A DNA stretch of 27,093 nucleotides from JAGVXH01 sp043810285 (GCA_043810285.1 JBDROH010000024.1:1-27093), one strand, 5' to 3'; counted from the first letter of the stretch, positions 1 through 6,987 are shown. Program-made: numbers and translations. Notes: generated from the letters alone by a model not told the origin.

Positions 1-81
1 AGGATTAACTGTCATAAATATTGAGGCTAATGAAAGCAATACACATGCGAGAAGTATCCATATTTTAAAAGTTATTTTCAT
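1..81 (-). CDS. secD: SecD N-terminus, partial
   Basis: The first 27 codons of a minus-strand gene that runs off the left edge. The peptide starts MKITFKIWILLACVLLSLAS: two basic residues, then a hydrophobic membrane segment, as expected for the first transmembrane helix of SecD. Its ATG (bases 81-79) overlaps the TGA stop of secF (bases 80-78) as ATGA, which is the usual archaeal secF-secD order and implies translational coupling. SecD works with SecF and the SecYEG channel to help export proteins across the cytoplasmic membrane. The identification rests on position and hydrophobic start only, since the diagnostic domains lie outside the window. Confidence 0.8.
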   Translation of the reverse strand, partial: MKITFKIWILLACVLLSLASIFMTVNP

Positions 82-1085
82 TTTTCTACATACCATTTAA
101 TTATTGATGCGTTCGTGACCCAAGTGTTAAAAAGGTCGAGGCAGAGTCCGATAAGTAAGATTGTGAAAATTTGATTAAGAACTGAGCCAAAAGGATATAC
201 TACGATTAATGCTGCAATAATTGCTACTATCGAAGTTAGCGTCATTGTGGTCCCTGTTTTGAATGCTCCGAAAAGGGAAGAATTCACTCCAGTTTTTCTT
301 TGTAATAGACGAGTTGTTAAGAGAATGTCTGTATCTACGGAATAACCTATAAGCATAAGGAATGCTACTATGCCGGCTGTTGAAAGTTTCATCCCCATTA
401 GATTAACGACGGCTAGCGTCATTACAATATCTGCAAATGCAGAGAGCATAACTGCAAAAGCCGGAACAGATCTCTTGACGTATATCCTAATTAGAATCGT
501 TGCGAAGGTAAGAAAAATGATTGCTGAAATTATAGGATTAATAGATAAAAATAAATTACCCATAAAAAATCCTAAGAGAATGTTTAAAATAATTACTTGA
601 GTTTTAACTTTCTTGCCTTTTGCAAAAATTAAAAAAACAACCGCTGCCATCCAAAAGAATGCTAAGATTACTGCTACAATAAGTTGTTTATAAAAATCTG
701 CTGAAAGCGAAGCACTTGTAGTTTCCATCGAGGAATTCTCAGAAGTTAATTCATATCCTAAAAAAAGTTCTAAAGAGTCTTCGAGATTTTGAGAGTCTTT
801 TTCTCCTACAGTTATTGCTAGTTCTAATTGGTTACCTGAATTATCTGAGATTGTTTTAATTGTGAAATCAGTAAGGTTTTGGGAAAGTGCATCTTCTAAA
901 TCTTGTGAAGAAATATTAGTAGTAATTGTTATTGTCGAGCCTCCAGTTAAGGATACATCTTTATTGATTATATCTCCTGTTTGGAAAGTAAACATGATTA
1001 GATATATTATAGAGAGTGCTAAAACTATTGAGGAGATTATCAGAAGTTTTTTGTAATTCTGATTATACCATGAATTGAATTTCAT
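78..1085 (-). CDS. secF: Protein-export membrane protein SecF
   Basis: A 335-residue membrane protein with one N-terminal helix (about residues 13-33), a soluble external domain (about 40-125), then five more helices, which is the six-helix SecF plan. The VSLTGGS motif after the first helix and GYSVDTDILLTTR in the fourth helix match the conserved SecD/SecF signatures. With SecD it assists late steps of translocation through SecYEG; archaea lack SecA, so the energy source is not the bacterial one. The start sits about 25 bp downstream of a TATA-like box near 1106-1117 on the minus strand, which fits a leaderless transcript. Length is normal for an archaeal SecF (about 280-340). Confidence 0.93.
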   Translation of the reverse strand: MKFNSWYNQNYKKLLIISSIVLALSIIYLIMFTFQTGDIINKDVSLTGGSTITITTNISSQDLEDALSQNLTDFTIKTISDNSGNQLELAITVGEKDSQNLEDSLELFLGYELTSENSSMETTSASLSADFYKQLIVAVILAFFWMAAVVFLIFAKGKKVKTQVIILNILLGFFMGNLFLSINPIISAIIFLTFATILIRIYVKRSVPAFAVMLSAFADIVMTLAVVNLMGMKLSTAGIVAFLMLIGYSVDTDILLTTRLLQRKTGVNSSLFGAFKTGTTMTLTSIVAIIAALIVVYPFGSVLNQIFTILLIGLCLDLFNTWVTNASIIKWYVEK

Positions 1086-1102
1086 AATATAGGAAGAAAA
1101 CT

Positions 1103-1160
1103 AAGGGTTTTAAAGTTTATTGATGGGGAAGTATTTTAGAACAATAAACTTTAAAACCTT
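1103..1160. promoter_or_regulatory. Divergent promoters of secF and tRNA-Gly
   Basis: Two nearly identical blocks lie head to head. The plus-strand block at 1143-1160 contains AATAAACTTTAAAACC; the same word lies on the minus strand at about 1103-1121. Each holds a CTTTAAAA box centred about 26 bp from what it serves: the tRNA-Gly 5' end at 1181 and the secF ATG at 1085. A one-base gap breaks the otherwise perfect 18-bp inverted repeat, with a spacer of about 21 bp. Confidence 0.7.
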
Positions 1161-1180
1161 AATTTAGGTTATTAATCTAT

Positions 1181-1268
1181 GCGTGGGTAGTTTAGTGGTA
1201 GAATCTTTGGCTTCCAAAATGTTAGTTGAAGAAACCAAATGACCGGGGTTCGAGTCCCCGCCCGCGCA
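1181..1268 (+). tRNA. tRNA-Gly (TCC) with a short intron
   Basis: The seven-base acceptor GCGTGGG (1181-1187) pairs with CCCGCGC (1261-1267), with discriminator A at 1268 and no encoded CCA. The T arm CGGGG-TTCGAGT-CCCCG is at 1244-1260. The anticodon stem TTTGG (1206-1210) pairs with CCAAA (1235-1239), enclosing 24 bases instead of 7. Reading the loop as C-T-TCC-A then an insert then A gives anticodon TCC (1213-1215) with a 17-base insert after position 37, the canonical archaeal intron site. Confidence 0.9.
1217..1233 (+). other. tRNA-Gly intron, 17 nt
   Basis: Bases between anticodon-loop positions 37 and 38 of tRNA-Gly. Archaeal tRNA splicing endonuclease cuts bulge-helix-bulge structures at this site. 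Exact borders could shift by a base or two because the junction is A-rich. Confidence 0.75.
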
Positions 1269-1345
1269 TATAATGTCGTTAGGTTAATGTTTTATTGTTG
1301 ATGAGACTAAATGGCTTTAATAAGGTGACTTGATGGAATCTGCTA

Positions 1346-1906
1346 ATGAGATTTAAAAAAATATTAGGAAAAAAGAAGAGGGCTTTTGAGAGAAAAAACA
1401 CTAACAGTGTGAATATAAGACTCTTTATTGGTGAGGAAAATTTATATTTTGTAAATGATTTAAACTGTCATGAAATTGAATATTTAATTGAGAATAGATA
1501 CAAAGCAATTTATCAACAAGACCTTTATGGAAAAAGGCATCACTATTTGATTAAGCCTCCATTAAATGAAAGTAACCAACATTGCTTTCTCGTTCAAATA
1601 ATCAAAAAAGTTTTGGATAAAAAGTTTGAAGAAGTAAAAGAGTATAGAACTCGAGAGCCAGATATTGTTTTCAAGGTTAGGAATAGGTTTATCGCATTAG
1701 AAATTGGGACTGGAAAGGTTTTGAATAAAAATAAAAAAAGATTTTTAGAGAAGATTAAATCATTAAAAGAAAATTATGGGGATGATTGGTTTATTGTTGT
1801 GACTAATAGAGCTTTTGTTAGTAAATACCGGCAATTTGGTAAAACGGTCACTAGGAAAAATTTCTTGAAAAAAGTGGGTTCCTATGTCGATTTTGATATA
1901 GAATAA
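1346..1906 (+). CDS. Possible PD-(D/E)XK nuclease-like protein
   Basis: A 186-residue basic protein of no named family. The second half carries REPDIVFKV followed about ten residues later by IALEIGTGK, then a lysine-rich helix and the strand DDWFIVVTNR. A 'PD...ExxTGK' arrangement like this resembles PD-(D/E)XK-fold nuclease-like proteins found in archaeal accessory regions; the usual ExK lysine is replaced by ExG with a lysine three residues further on, so catalysis is uncertain. The N-terminal half is unassigned. The start ATG lies 26 bp after the centre of TTTAATAA (1317-1324), suggesting a leaderless transcript. It sits between tRNA-Gly and a Fic gene, a typical site for acquired genes. 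Confidence 0.45.
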   Translation: MRFKKILGKKKRAFERKNTNSVNIRLFIGEENLYFVNDLNCHEIEYLIENRYKAIYQQDLYGKRHHYLIKPPLNESNQHCFLVQIIKKVLDKKFEEVKEYRTREPDIVFKVRNRFIALEIGTGKVLNKNKKRFLEKIKSLKENYGDDWFIVVTNRAFVSKYRQFGKTVTRKNFLKKVGSYVDFDIE

Positions 1907-2061
1907 ACACACCCTTAAAATAGGGGTCTATGGGAGGTTTTGAGGGGGTTGTCGTGGGGAGAATTTTTAGAAAAAGTGAAAGAGTCACCCGCCATATATG
2001 TATGTGTGGAGATATATGACTAGGGGGCTCGAGGGGAGAATATTACGTCCACCAAACATAA

Positions 2062-2075
2062 AGATTTATAAATAT
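2062..2075 (+). promoter_or_regulatory. TATA box of the fic gene
   Basis: AGATTTATAAATAT, centred about 26 bp upstream of the ATG at 2094. It decides between that ATG and an in-frame ATG at 1998, which lies upstream of the promoter. Confidence 0.7.
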
Positions 2076-2093
2076 GGTAGACGTATAAAAAAT

Positions 2094-2990
2094 ATGGTTT
2101 ACACAGAAATAAAAGAAAAAAATGGAAGGAAATATTATTACAGAGTAAAGTCTATTAAATTGAATAATAAAGTATCAAAAGAACGAATCTATCTTGGAGT
2201 TAATTTAACGAAAGAAAAATTAAGGAAAATGGAAAAAGAGGCGGATAGAAGATTAAATATTTTTGATACTATTTTAACGAAAGATGAAGAGATTTTTTTA
2301 AAACAAATTAAAAGAGATTTTTCAAAAGAACCGAAAGAAAATTATGAGAATAGATATAAGGCTTTCTGTTCATTGTTTACTTATGATTCAACAGGTATTG
2401 AAGGGAATACATTAACATTTTCAGAAACATCACATTTGTTATTTGAGGGGATTGTCCCAAGCACAAAATCCTTAAGAGAAGTTCATGAAATTTTAAATCA
2501 TAAAAAGGCGTTTGACTATGTTTTAAATTACAAAGAAGATTTGACAAAGGAATTTATTTTAAATCTGCACCAATTAGTTGTTGCAAACACCTTAAGAGAA
2601 GATTTAGTTTCTCAATCAGGGAAATATAGGACAGTTCAGGTTTTTGTTGGAAGATCTATTCCGCCCCAGCCTCATGAAGTTCCGAACAAGATGGCAAGTT
2701 TGTTGAGGTGGTATTCTGTCAATAAGAAGAAACTTCACCCATTAGTTTTAGCTTCTTATTTTCATACAGAATTTGAGAAGGTACACCCTTTTGTGGATGG
2801 GAATGGAAGGGTTGGGAGATTGTTAATGAACTTTATTTTACATAAGAATAAATATCTTATGGTAAATATCCCAAAAAAGGGGAAATTCAAGTATTATGAA
2901 GTCCTGCAGAATGCCCAGTATAAGAATAATTTAAGGGGCTTTGTTAGGCTTTTAATCCGTATTTTAAGAAAGGATAAGCTGAGATTCTAA
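2094..2990 (+). CDS. Fic-domain protein (probable AMPylase)
   Basis: The core motif HPFVDGNGRVGR (about residues 231-242) is the complete Fic signature HPFx[D/E]GNGRxxR: the histidine is the catalytic base and the acidic residue binds Mg. Fic enzymes usually transfer AMP or another nucleotide moiety to a hydroxyl on a target protein. About residue 98, STGIEGN fits the inhibitory helix motif (S/T)xxxE(G/N), here on the N-terminal side of the Fic core as in class II Fic proteins, which would keep the enzyme self-inhibited. The first 70 residues are basic and of unknown role. The 298-residue start at 2094 is chosen because a TATA box ends 19 bp before it; a longer reading from 1998 would begin upstream of the promoter. 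No separate antitoxin is seen beside it. The target is unknown. Confidence 0.88.
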   Translation: MVYTEIKEKNGRKYYYRVKSIKLNNKVSKERIYLGVNLTKEKLRKMEKEADRRLNIFDTILTKDEEIFLKQIKRDFSKEPKENYENRYKAFCSLFTYDSTGIEGNTLTFSETSHLLFEGIVPSTKSLREVHEILNHKKAFDYVLNYKEDLTKEFILNLHQLVVANTLREDLVSQSGKYRTVQVFVGRSIPPQPHEVPNKMASLLRWYSVNKKKLHPLVLASYFHTEFEKVHPFVDGNGRVGRLLMNFILHKNKYLMVNIPKKGKFKYYEVLQNAQYKNNLRGFVRLLIRILRKDKLRF

Positions 2991-3231
2991 TCGGTAATTT
3001 GGTAAAAAAATATCGTAAATATGGGCGAGTTACCACAAAAAAGAGGGTGTGTAAAATCCTCGAAAAAATGTTAAAAAATGACACCCATTTACTATGTGTA
3101 TTGAGTTAAATGCCCACATAAACTTAACACATCTTCTGTCACGGCTGTTGGGATGTTCTAGTACTTTATAATATTTAAGGATATACTTTGTCTACATTTT
3201 ATATTTGTCTACAAAATTGCCTACATTAGAA
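2991..3231. other. Intergenic tail after fic with short repeats
   Basis: No gene is visible. Three short direct repeats close the region: TTTGTCTACA at 3187-3196 and 3204-3213, and the variant ATTGCCTACA at 3216-3225, just past the 3' end of the ATPase gene. A loose GGGTGT/ACACCC pair spans about 3046-3086. Confidence 0.4.
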
Positions 3232-4458
3232 TTATTTTCCATCTTCCGACATCCACTTCCAAGTAGGTTTAATAATTATCTTTTTACTCCCAAAATCAAA
3301 TTCGTCTTCCTGATTAAATGTTAAAATTATTCCTTCTCCTAGATTAAACTCACCCATAGCCTCTAGAAGCCCATTAATTTCTCTGTCTTGATTTTCATCA
3401 TTTAAATAATAGCAAACCTGAATGGCTTGATTAATCTTATTTTTTCTCCGAACAACAAAATCACATTCATACTTATTTTGAAAATAAAATATTTCTTGAT
3501 TGTTTATTTTTTTTAAACTTATAAAAACTAAGTTCTCAAGTAATTTGCCTTTGTCGGGACTAAACGACCTAGAATTTGCTTTAATAATCCCGTTGTCAAT
3601 TATATATACCTTCTTAGGATTCACAAGCTGTTTTTTTAGCGAATAATCGAACTTCGGAACCGAAAACAACAAATAACTATCTTTAAAATAAGACATATAA
3701 GAAATAACACTATTTGTTGAACCTAAATTTAATATTTTTCTTAAGGAGTTATATGAAAATTCCTTACATGAATTCGAAATGAGGAAGATAGCCATTTCCT
3801 TTAGAGTTTTGATGTTTTTGATATTATGCCTAGCCGCTATATCCCTCATTATAATATCATTTACTAATTCCTGTAGCAACTCTATCTTTTCAAATATTAG
3901 ATACTCTGGAAATCCTCCATCCTCCAAATATTCTTCAAAGAGTTTTGATGATGCTTCTTTTTTTTTGAATTTCAAGAATTCATTAAATGAAAAAGGAAAT
4001 AATTGGAGGTCCAAATGTCTTCCAGTAAGTCTTGTCCCAAGCTCCCTACTTAGTAAAGATGCATTGGAACCTGTTACCAAAACCTTCTTTTTTCTATCCA
4101 ATAAACTTCTGATAAAAATTTCCCACCCCCCTATATTTTGTATTTCATCGAAATAATACTCTTCAACATCCCCATAAGATTCCTTAAAAACTTCTGCAAG
4201 TCTATTAAAATCTTTAATATCAAAACCCGAAAGCCTTGTATCTTCAAAATTGAAATAAGGTATTTTTCTATTTCCTTTAATTATTTGCCTCAGAAGGGTG
4301 CTTTTCCCACATCGCCTTATACCAGAGACAAGCAATGCAAATCCTGAAAGCAAATCTATGTCATTTATTTTCTCCCTTTTTATCTCACCCTCACCTTTAT
4401 CTAAAAGCTCTTCTCTTTGAGATTCTATAATATTTTTTAATAGTGTTTTAGATATCAT
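3232..4458 (-). CDS. AAA ATPase with DUF4143-like C-terminus
   Basis: A 408-residue protein of the large archaeal 'ATP-binding protein' family (AAA_14 plus DUF4143). Walker A is GIRRCGKST near residue 48 and Walker B is YYFDEIQ near residue 102, followed by VLVTGSNASLLS (sensor-like) and LTGRHLDLQLFPFSFNEFL, which is highly typical of the family. The C-terminal third (NQEIFYFQNKYECDFVVRRKNK) has the D...(V/E)xxK-like pattern of the nuclease-like DUF4143 domain. Members are common in archaea and mobile regions; their substrate is not established. The ATG at 4458 is preferred over an upstream TTG at 4464 because it lies about 26 bp from a TATA box. Confidence 0.85.
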   Translation of the reverse strand: MISKTLLKNIIESQREELLDKGEGEIKREKINDIDLLSGFALLVSGIRRCGKSTLLRQIIKGNRKIPYFNFEDTRLSGFDIKDFNRLAEVFKESYGDVEEYYFDEIQNIGGWEIFIRSLLDRKKKVLVTGSNASLLSRELGTRLTGRHLDLQLFPFSFNEFLKFKKKEASSKLFEEYLEDGGFPEYLIFEKIELLQELVNDIIMRDIAARHNIKNIKTLKEMAIFLISNSCKEFSYNSLRKILNLGSTNSVISYMSYFKDSYLLFSVPKFDYSLKKQLVNPKKVYIIDNGIIKANSRSFSPDKGKLLENLVFISLKKINNQEIFYFQNKYECDFVVRRKNKINQAIQVCYYLNDENQDREINGLLEAMGEFNLGEGIILTFNQEDEFDFGSKKIIIKPTWKWMSEDGK

Positions 4459-4475
4459 AATCAATCTATGAAAAA

Positions 4476-4518
4476 CCTATTTATAAATCTATGCATTTCA
4501 AGTGCACACTTTTGTGCA
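4476..4518 (-). promoter_or_regulatory. TATA box and dyad upstream of the ATPase gene
   Basis: On the minus strand AGATTTATAAATAGG (4476-4490) is centred about 26 bp before the ATG at 4458. Just upstream lies a perfect dyad, TGCACA-CTTT-TGTGCA (4503-4518), a possible operator. The rest of the gap up to the tRNA genes holds no gene I can support. Confidence 0.6.
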
Positions 4519-4670
4519 TTAACAATATCCCTCTTATTTATAAAACTAAAAGACGTACACAATTTCTTCAATAATTTAATCTCTTCAAATCAAAAGCATT
4601 TAACAAAATATCATGTTTGGCGGAAATTTGGATTTTGTACACCAAGGACGACATTGAAACAAAGAAAAGA

Positions 4671-4684
4671 TATACTTAAAAAGA
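4671..4684 (+). promoter_or_regulatory. Candidate TATA box of the tRNA pair
   Basis: TATACTTAAAAAG lies about 30 bp before the 5' end of tRNA-Leu(CAA). The following tRNA-Arg starts 4 bp after the first gene ends and has no separate promoter, so both are probably one transcript. Confidence 0.5.
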
Positions 4685-4709
4685 AAATAAATCCTTATGA
4701 TTTATATGT

Positions 4710-4792
4710 GAGGGAATGCCGGAGTGGTCAAACGGGGCAGACTCAAGATCTGCTGGCTTTTGCCTACGGGGGTTCGAATCCTCCTTCCCTCA
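4710..4792 (+). tRNA. tRNA-Leu (CAA)
   Basis: Acceptor GAGGGAA (4710-4716) pairs with TTCCCTC (4785-4791), discriminator A at 4792. Anticodon stem GCAGA/TCTGC encloses CTCAAGA, giving anticodon CAA. The long variable arm TGGCTTTTGCCTA marks a class II tRNA. T loop is TTCGAAT. No intron and no encoded CCA. Confidence 0.95.
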
Positions 4793-4796
4793 TTCT

Positions 4797-4872
4797 GCCC
4801 GGGTAGCTCAGTTTGGATTAGAGCGATGCCCTCCTAAGGCATAGGTCGCAGGTTCAAGTCCTGTTCCGGGCG
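4797..4872 (+). tRNA. tRNA-Arg (CCT)
   Basis: Acceptor GCCCGGG (4797-4803) pairs with TCCGGGC (4865-4871) with one G-T pair; discriminator G at 4872. Anticodon stem ATGCC/GGCAT encloses CTCCTAA, giving anticodon CCT. T arm GCAGG-TTCAAGT-CCTGT. It follows tRNA-Leu after 4 bp. Confidence 0.95.
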
Positions 4873-5041
4873 TTTGTTGAAATGGTTAGCATATAATCTG
4901 ACAATTATTAGGTTAGTTAAAAAGTTTAATGCAACAAAGCCGGAAATCAGGGTTTTAAGGCATATACTGGGAATCTCGGTTAAACGTTGTCCTGCGTCAA
5001 GACATATATCTGGAATTTATACAGCAAAGAAGAGAATAATA
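4873..5041. other. Intergenic stretch after the tRNA pair
   Basis: No gene, strong hairpin or repeat that I can support. It continues into the antitoxin-like remnant and the 5S rRNA gene on the other strand. Confidence 0.4.
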
Positions 5042-5152
5042 CTTGTTTTTCACCATTAATTTACGAATACCCTCGATAACAAGTTCGGCCCTAGAACGAT
5101 AACCTAACTTGGATTTTTTATAAAATGTTTTTGATTTGAGGAGATTAATAGA
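5042..5152 (-). pseudogene. Ribbon-helix-helix antitoxin remnant
   Basis: The minus-strand reading gives SINLLKSK then YKKSKLGYRSRAELVIEGIR and KLMVKNK. GYRSRAELVxEGIRKL is the second-helix signature of CopG/ParD-type ribbon-helix-helix DNA-binding proteins, and the preceding SINL resembles the DNA-contacting strand, but the stretch between them is about three residues short. No start codon precedes the strand: the open frame runs back into the 5S rRNA gene. I read it as a decayed antitoxin-like gene directly downstream of 5S. No toxin partner is visible. Confidence 0.4.
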
Positions 5153-5162
5153 AAAATAAAAC

Positions 5163-5271
5163 GAGACAACATGATACCTTCCCATCAAAGACAGTACAAG
5201 TACCAACGTAATAAGCTTGACTTCTGTGTTCGGGATGGGAACAGGTATTACCAAATTACTATGGTCGTCTC
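5163..5271 (-). rRNA. rrf: 5S ribosomal RNA
   Basis: The minus strand contains the conserved 5S core CCCATCCCGAACACAGAAG and the later TTTGATGGGAAGGT. The ends GAGACGAC and GTTGTCTC pair over eight bases (one G-U) as helix I. About 109 nt is slightly short for 5S, so the mature ends may extend a little. No 16S or 23S gene is adjacent, so the 5S gene stands alone, as in many archaea with scattered rRNA genes. Confidence 0.9.
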
Positions 5272-5279
5272 TATTTTTT

Positions 5280-6122
5280 TTATAATTCATTGTTTTTAAA
5301 TTTATGTATATGGTGTTTTAAAACGTCAATCTTTTTCTTGCTAATATTGTATCCCTTAGATACTCTAGATTTATGGAATATCTTTAGATTGTAAAACTTT
5401 GTTAAATTTTCTTTATTTTTATGAATACATAATTTATAGGTCTTTCCGGTTTTGTCATTATAACAACACATCTTCCCATAAATATCAAATATTTTATGAA
5501 AATCAAGTAATTGATAAATGATGTTTTTGTTTTTTAAGTCGGCACACAACCTTCCCTTGTAAGATATTGATCCTTCATCTTCCCAGAATGCTCTAATGAC
5601 CTCTAATTGAATCTTGGATTCTGAATTAACTATTATTTGAGGTAATTTTAATTTTGTATTTGATGTTGAAAAAGTTGGCAGATATTTTAGAAGGTCATTA
5701 TACATTTCTTTCGAGGTGAATGTGGCTTTATAGTGTATTCTTCCTTTGTTTTCACAAATAGACAAATTATATCTTTTAATCCCATAAACCTTTTCTACAT
5801 CATTTATGAATTGGTCTATTAATTCTTTTGAGCAATTAATGTATCTAGCAATATGGTTATAACCAGCTTTGAAAACTGTTCCGTCAAACAAAAGATGGGA
5901 TATTATCCTTACTTTTTCTTGTGATAATTTTTCGCATTGTGGAATTATTTTATTTGAATATTTATTAACAATATCTTTCTTATACCTTGCCTCCCCATTT
6001 TTATCAAATTTGACATCCTTGCTTAATCTCCATATATATTGTCTAGATTTTTCTAATATTTTTGATATTTCTCCAAATGAGTGCCCATTTTTTCTTAATT
6101 TTCTTGCAATCACTCTCGTCAT
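5280..6122 (-). CDS. LAGLIDADG homing endonuclease-like protein
   Basis: A 280-residue protein. The N-terminus (about residues 5-35, KLRKNGHSFGEISKILEKSR) looks like a helix-turn-helix. Two degenerate LAGLIDADG helices follow: IISHLLFDGTVF (about 74-85) and EVIRAFWEDEGSISY (about 173-187), the second with the acidic catalytic position kept and the first with an Asp. Such proteins cut long DNA sites and spread their own genes. This copy is free-standing, not inside an intein or visible intron, and ends 8 bp before the 5S rRNA 5' end on the same strand. Its start lies 25 bp from a TATA box shared with a divergent AbrB-like gene. It could instead be a domesticated WhiA-like regulator, since the HTH-LAGLIDADG pairing also occurs there. 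Confidence 0.75.
   Translation of the reverse strand: MTRVIARKLRKNGHSFGEISKILEKSRQYIWRLSKDVKFDKNGEARYKKDIVNKYSNKIIPQCEKLSQEKVRIISHLLFDGTVFKAGYNHIARYINCSKELIDQFINDVEKVYGIKRYNLSICENKGRIHYKATFTSKEMYNDLLKYLPTFSTSNTKLKLPQIIVNSESKIQLEVIRAFWEDEGSISYKGRLCADLKNKNIIYQLLDFHKIFDIYGKMCCYNDKTGKTYKLCIHKNKENLTKFYNLKIFHKSRVSKGYNISKKKIDVLKHHIHKFKNNEL
5293..5304 (-). promoter_or_regulatory. TATA box of 5S rRNA, inside a coding region
   Basis: Minus-strand TAAATTTAAAAA is centred 27 bp before the 5S 5' end. It falls within the last codons of the upstream homing endonuclease-like gene. Confidence 0.6.
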
Positions 6123-6129
6123 AATAGTA

Positions 6130-6178
6130 TTAGGCTCCTAATCTATTTAAGTCTTTCGGCTCCTAAAAATATATAAAG
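6130..6178. promoter_or_regulatory. Divergent promoter with palindromic operator candidate
   Basis: Two TATA boxes face apart: minus-strand AGACTTAAATAGAT (6141-6154) for the endonuclease-like gene and plus-strand AAAATATATAAAGAG (6165-6179) for the AbrB-like gene, each 25-26 bp from its start. TTAGG-CT-CCTAA (6130-6141) is a perfect palindrome with a 2-bp spacer, placed between the minus TATA box and its start codon. GGCTCCTAA is repeated at 6158-6166, touching the plus TATA box. Confidence 0.65.
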
Positions 6179-6198
6179 AGAGTAACTATAGTTTCTTT

Positions 6199-6363
6199 AT
6201 GAAGCTTCAAAAGAGATTATCGAGAATATACAAGGGGAAGAAATATTATAAATATATTTTAGTTATTCCAGAAAAAGAAATTAAAAATGCTAAACTTAAC
6301 GCTGGAGACAATCTTTTAATAAAATCTGAAAAGGGTGAATTGATTATTTCTAAAACTTATTGA
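6199..6363 (+). CDS. Small AbrB/SpoVT-like DNA-binding protein
   Basis: A 54-codon gene. The peptide has a basic N-terminus (MKLQKRLSRIYKGKKYYK), then YILVIPEKEIKNAKLNAGDN and LLIKSEKGELIISK. 'VIPxxx...L.AGDxLxIxxxxGxLxIxK' is the swapped-hairpin AbrB fold pattern used by many archaeal regulators and antitoxins. The ATG lies 26 bp from a TATA box. The divergent LAGLIDADG gene and the operator-like repeats between them suggest this protein controls both promoters, as dimeric AbrB proteins bind short palindromes. No toxin gene follows; the next gene is a membrane protein 100 bp away with its own promoter. Confidence 0.7.
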   Translation: MKLQKRLSRIYKGKKYYKYILVIPEKEIKNAKLNAGDNLLIKSEKGELIISKTY

Positions 6364-6430
6364 CTAGTTGAATATGCTTGGTTATACTGTCTTTGATGGG
6401 AAAGTATGAAGCCGTCTATTTATTTTCTAA

Positions 6431-6444
6431 AGATTTATAAATTA
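6431..6444 (+). promoter_or_regulatory. TATA box of the membrane protein gene
   Basis: AGATTTATAAATTA, centred 26 bp before the ATG at 6463. It argues against an upstream in-frame ATG at 6406. Confidence 0.65.
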
Positions 6445-6462
6445 AGCGTACTTGGATTATTT

Positions 6463-6987
6463 ATGGCTAATAGATTGGCGTTGACCATTATAGTAAGTAT
6501 AATTTTGACAATAATTTTTGTTTCATTAGTAAATGTTGGAGCTTCGATAATCTTTGAAGAACCAAAGTATAATGATTTTTGTTTCGATAGCCCTCTTCCC
6601 TTTACACAAGAGAAATGTGAAGAAATTAATGGAAGTTGGATTATAGGAAGTGAAGAAGTAATAGATGGTACACGTAGTAAGATTATGGAACCAAGATGCG
6701 AATTGGACTACCGTGAATGTACTAATAAATACGAAAAGGTCGCGGGGGAGAATAATCAATTAAGATATTATCTTTTTGCAGGGATTGGATTTGTTTTGTT
6801 GTTGGTGGGATTATTTTCGGTTGAAAATATGTTCCAGATAACCGGTCTTGCTACAGGGGCAATTCTAGTAACTCAAGGGATTGTAATAAATTTAGAGAAT
6901 AAGTTTGTAGTTTTCTTTTCATTATTAGGAATTTTAGTAATATTCGGAGTAGTTGCTTGGAGAATTATTAGTGGATTTAAATCTTAG
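6463..6987 (+). CDS. Four-helix membrane protein with cysteine-containing loop
   Basis: A 174-residue protein I do not recognise. A first helix (about residues 4-25, LALTIIVSIILTIIFVSLV) is followed by a loop of about 75 residues with four cysteines (CFDSP, KCEE, CELDYREC) that could form disulfides if it faces outside. Three more helices follow (about 101-120, 127-145, 149-170). The start at 6463 is set by the TATA box at 6431-6444. Its stop overlaps the stop of the convergent rpoN gene by 3 bp. Function unknown. Confidence 0.6.
   Translation: MANRLALTIIVSIILTIIFVSLVNVGASIIFEEPKYNDFCFDSPLPFTQEKCEEINGSWIIGSEEVIDGTRSKIMEPRCELDYRECTNKYEKVAGENNQLRYYLFAGIGFVLLLVGLFSVENMFQITGLATGAILVTQGIVINLENKFVVFFSLLGILVIFGVVAWRIISGFKS

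Noticed and set aside
4874..5059. A 61-codon plus-strand frame after tRNA-Arg
   Set aside because: No promoter, no family signature, and it overlaps the 3' remnant on the other strand.
4997..5290. A 97-codon minus-strand open frame across the 5S region
   Set aside because: Most of it is the 5S rRNA gene read as codons; only the last part resembles a protein, and that is reported as a remnant.
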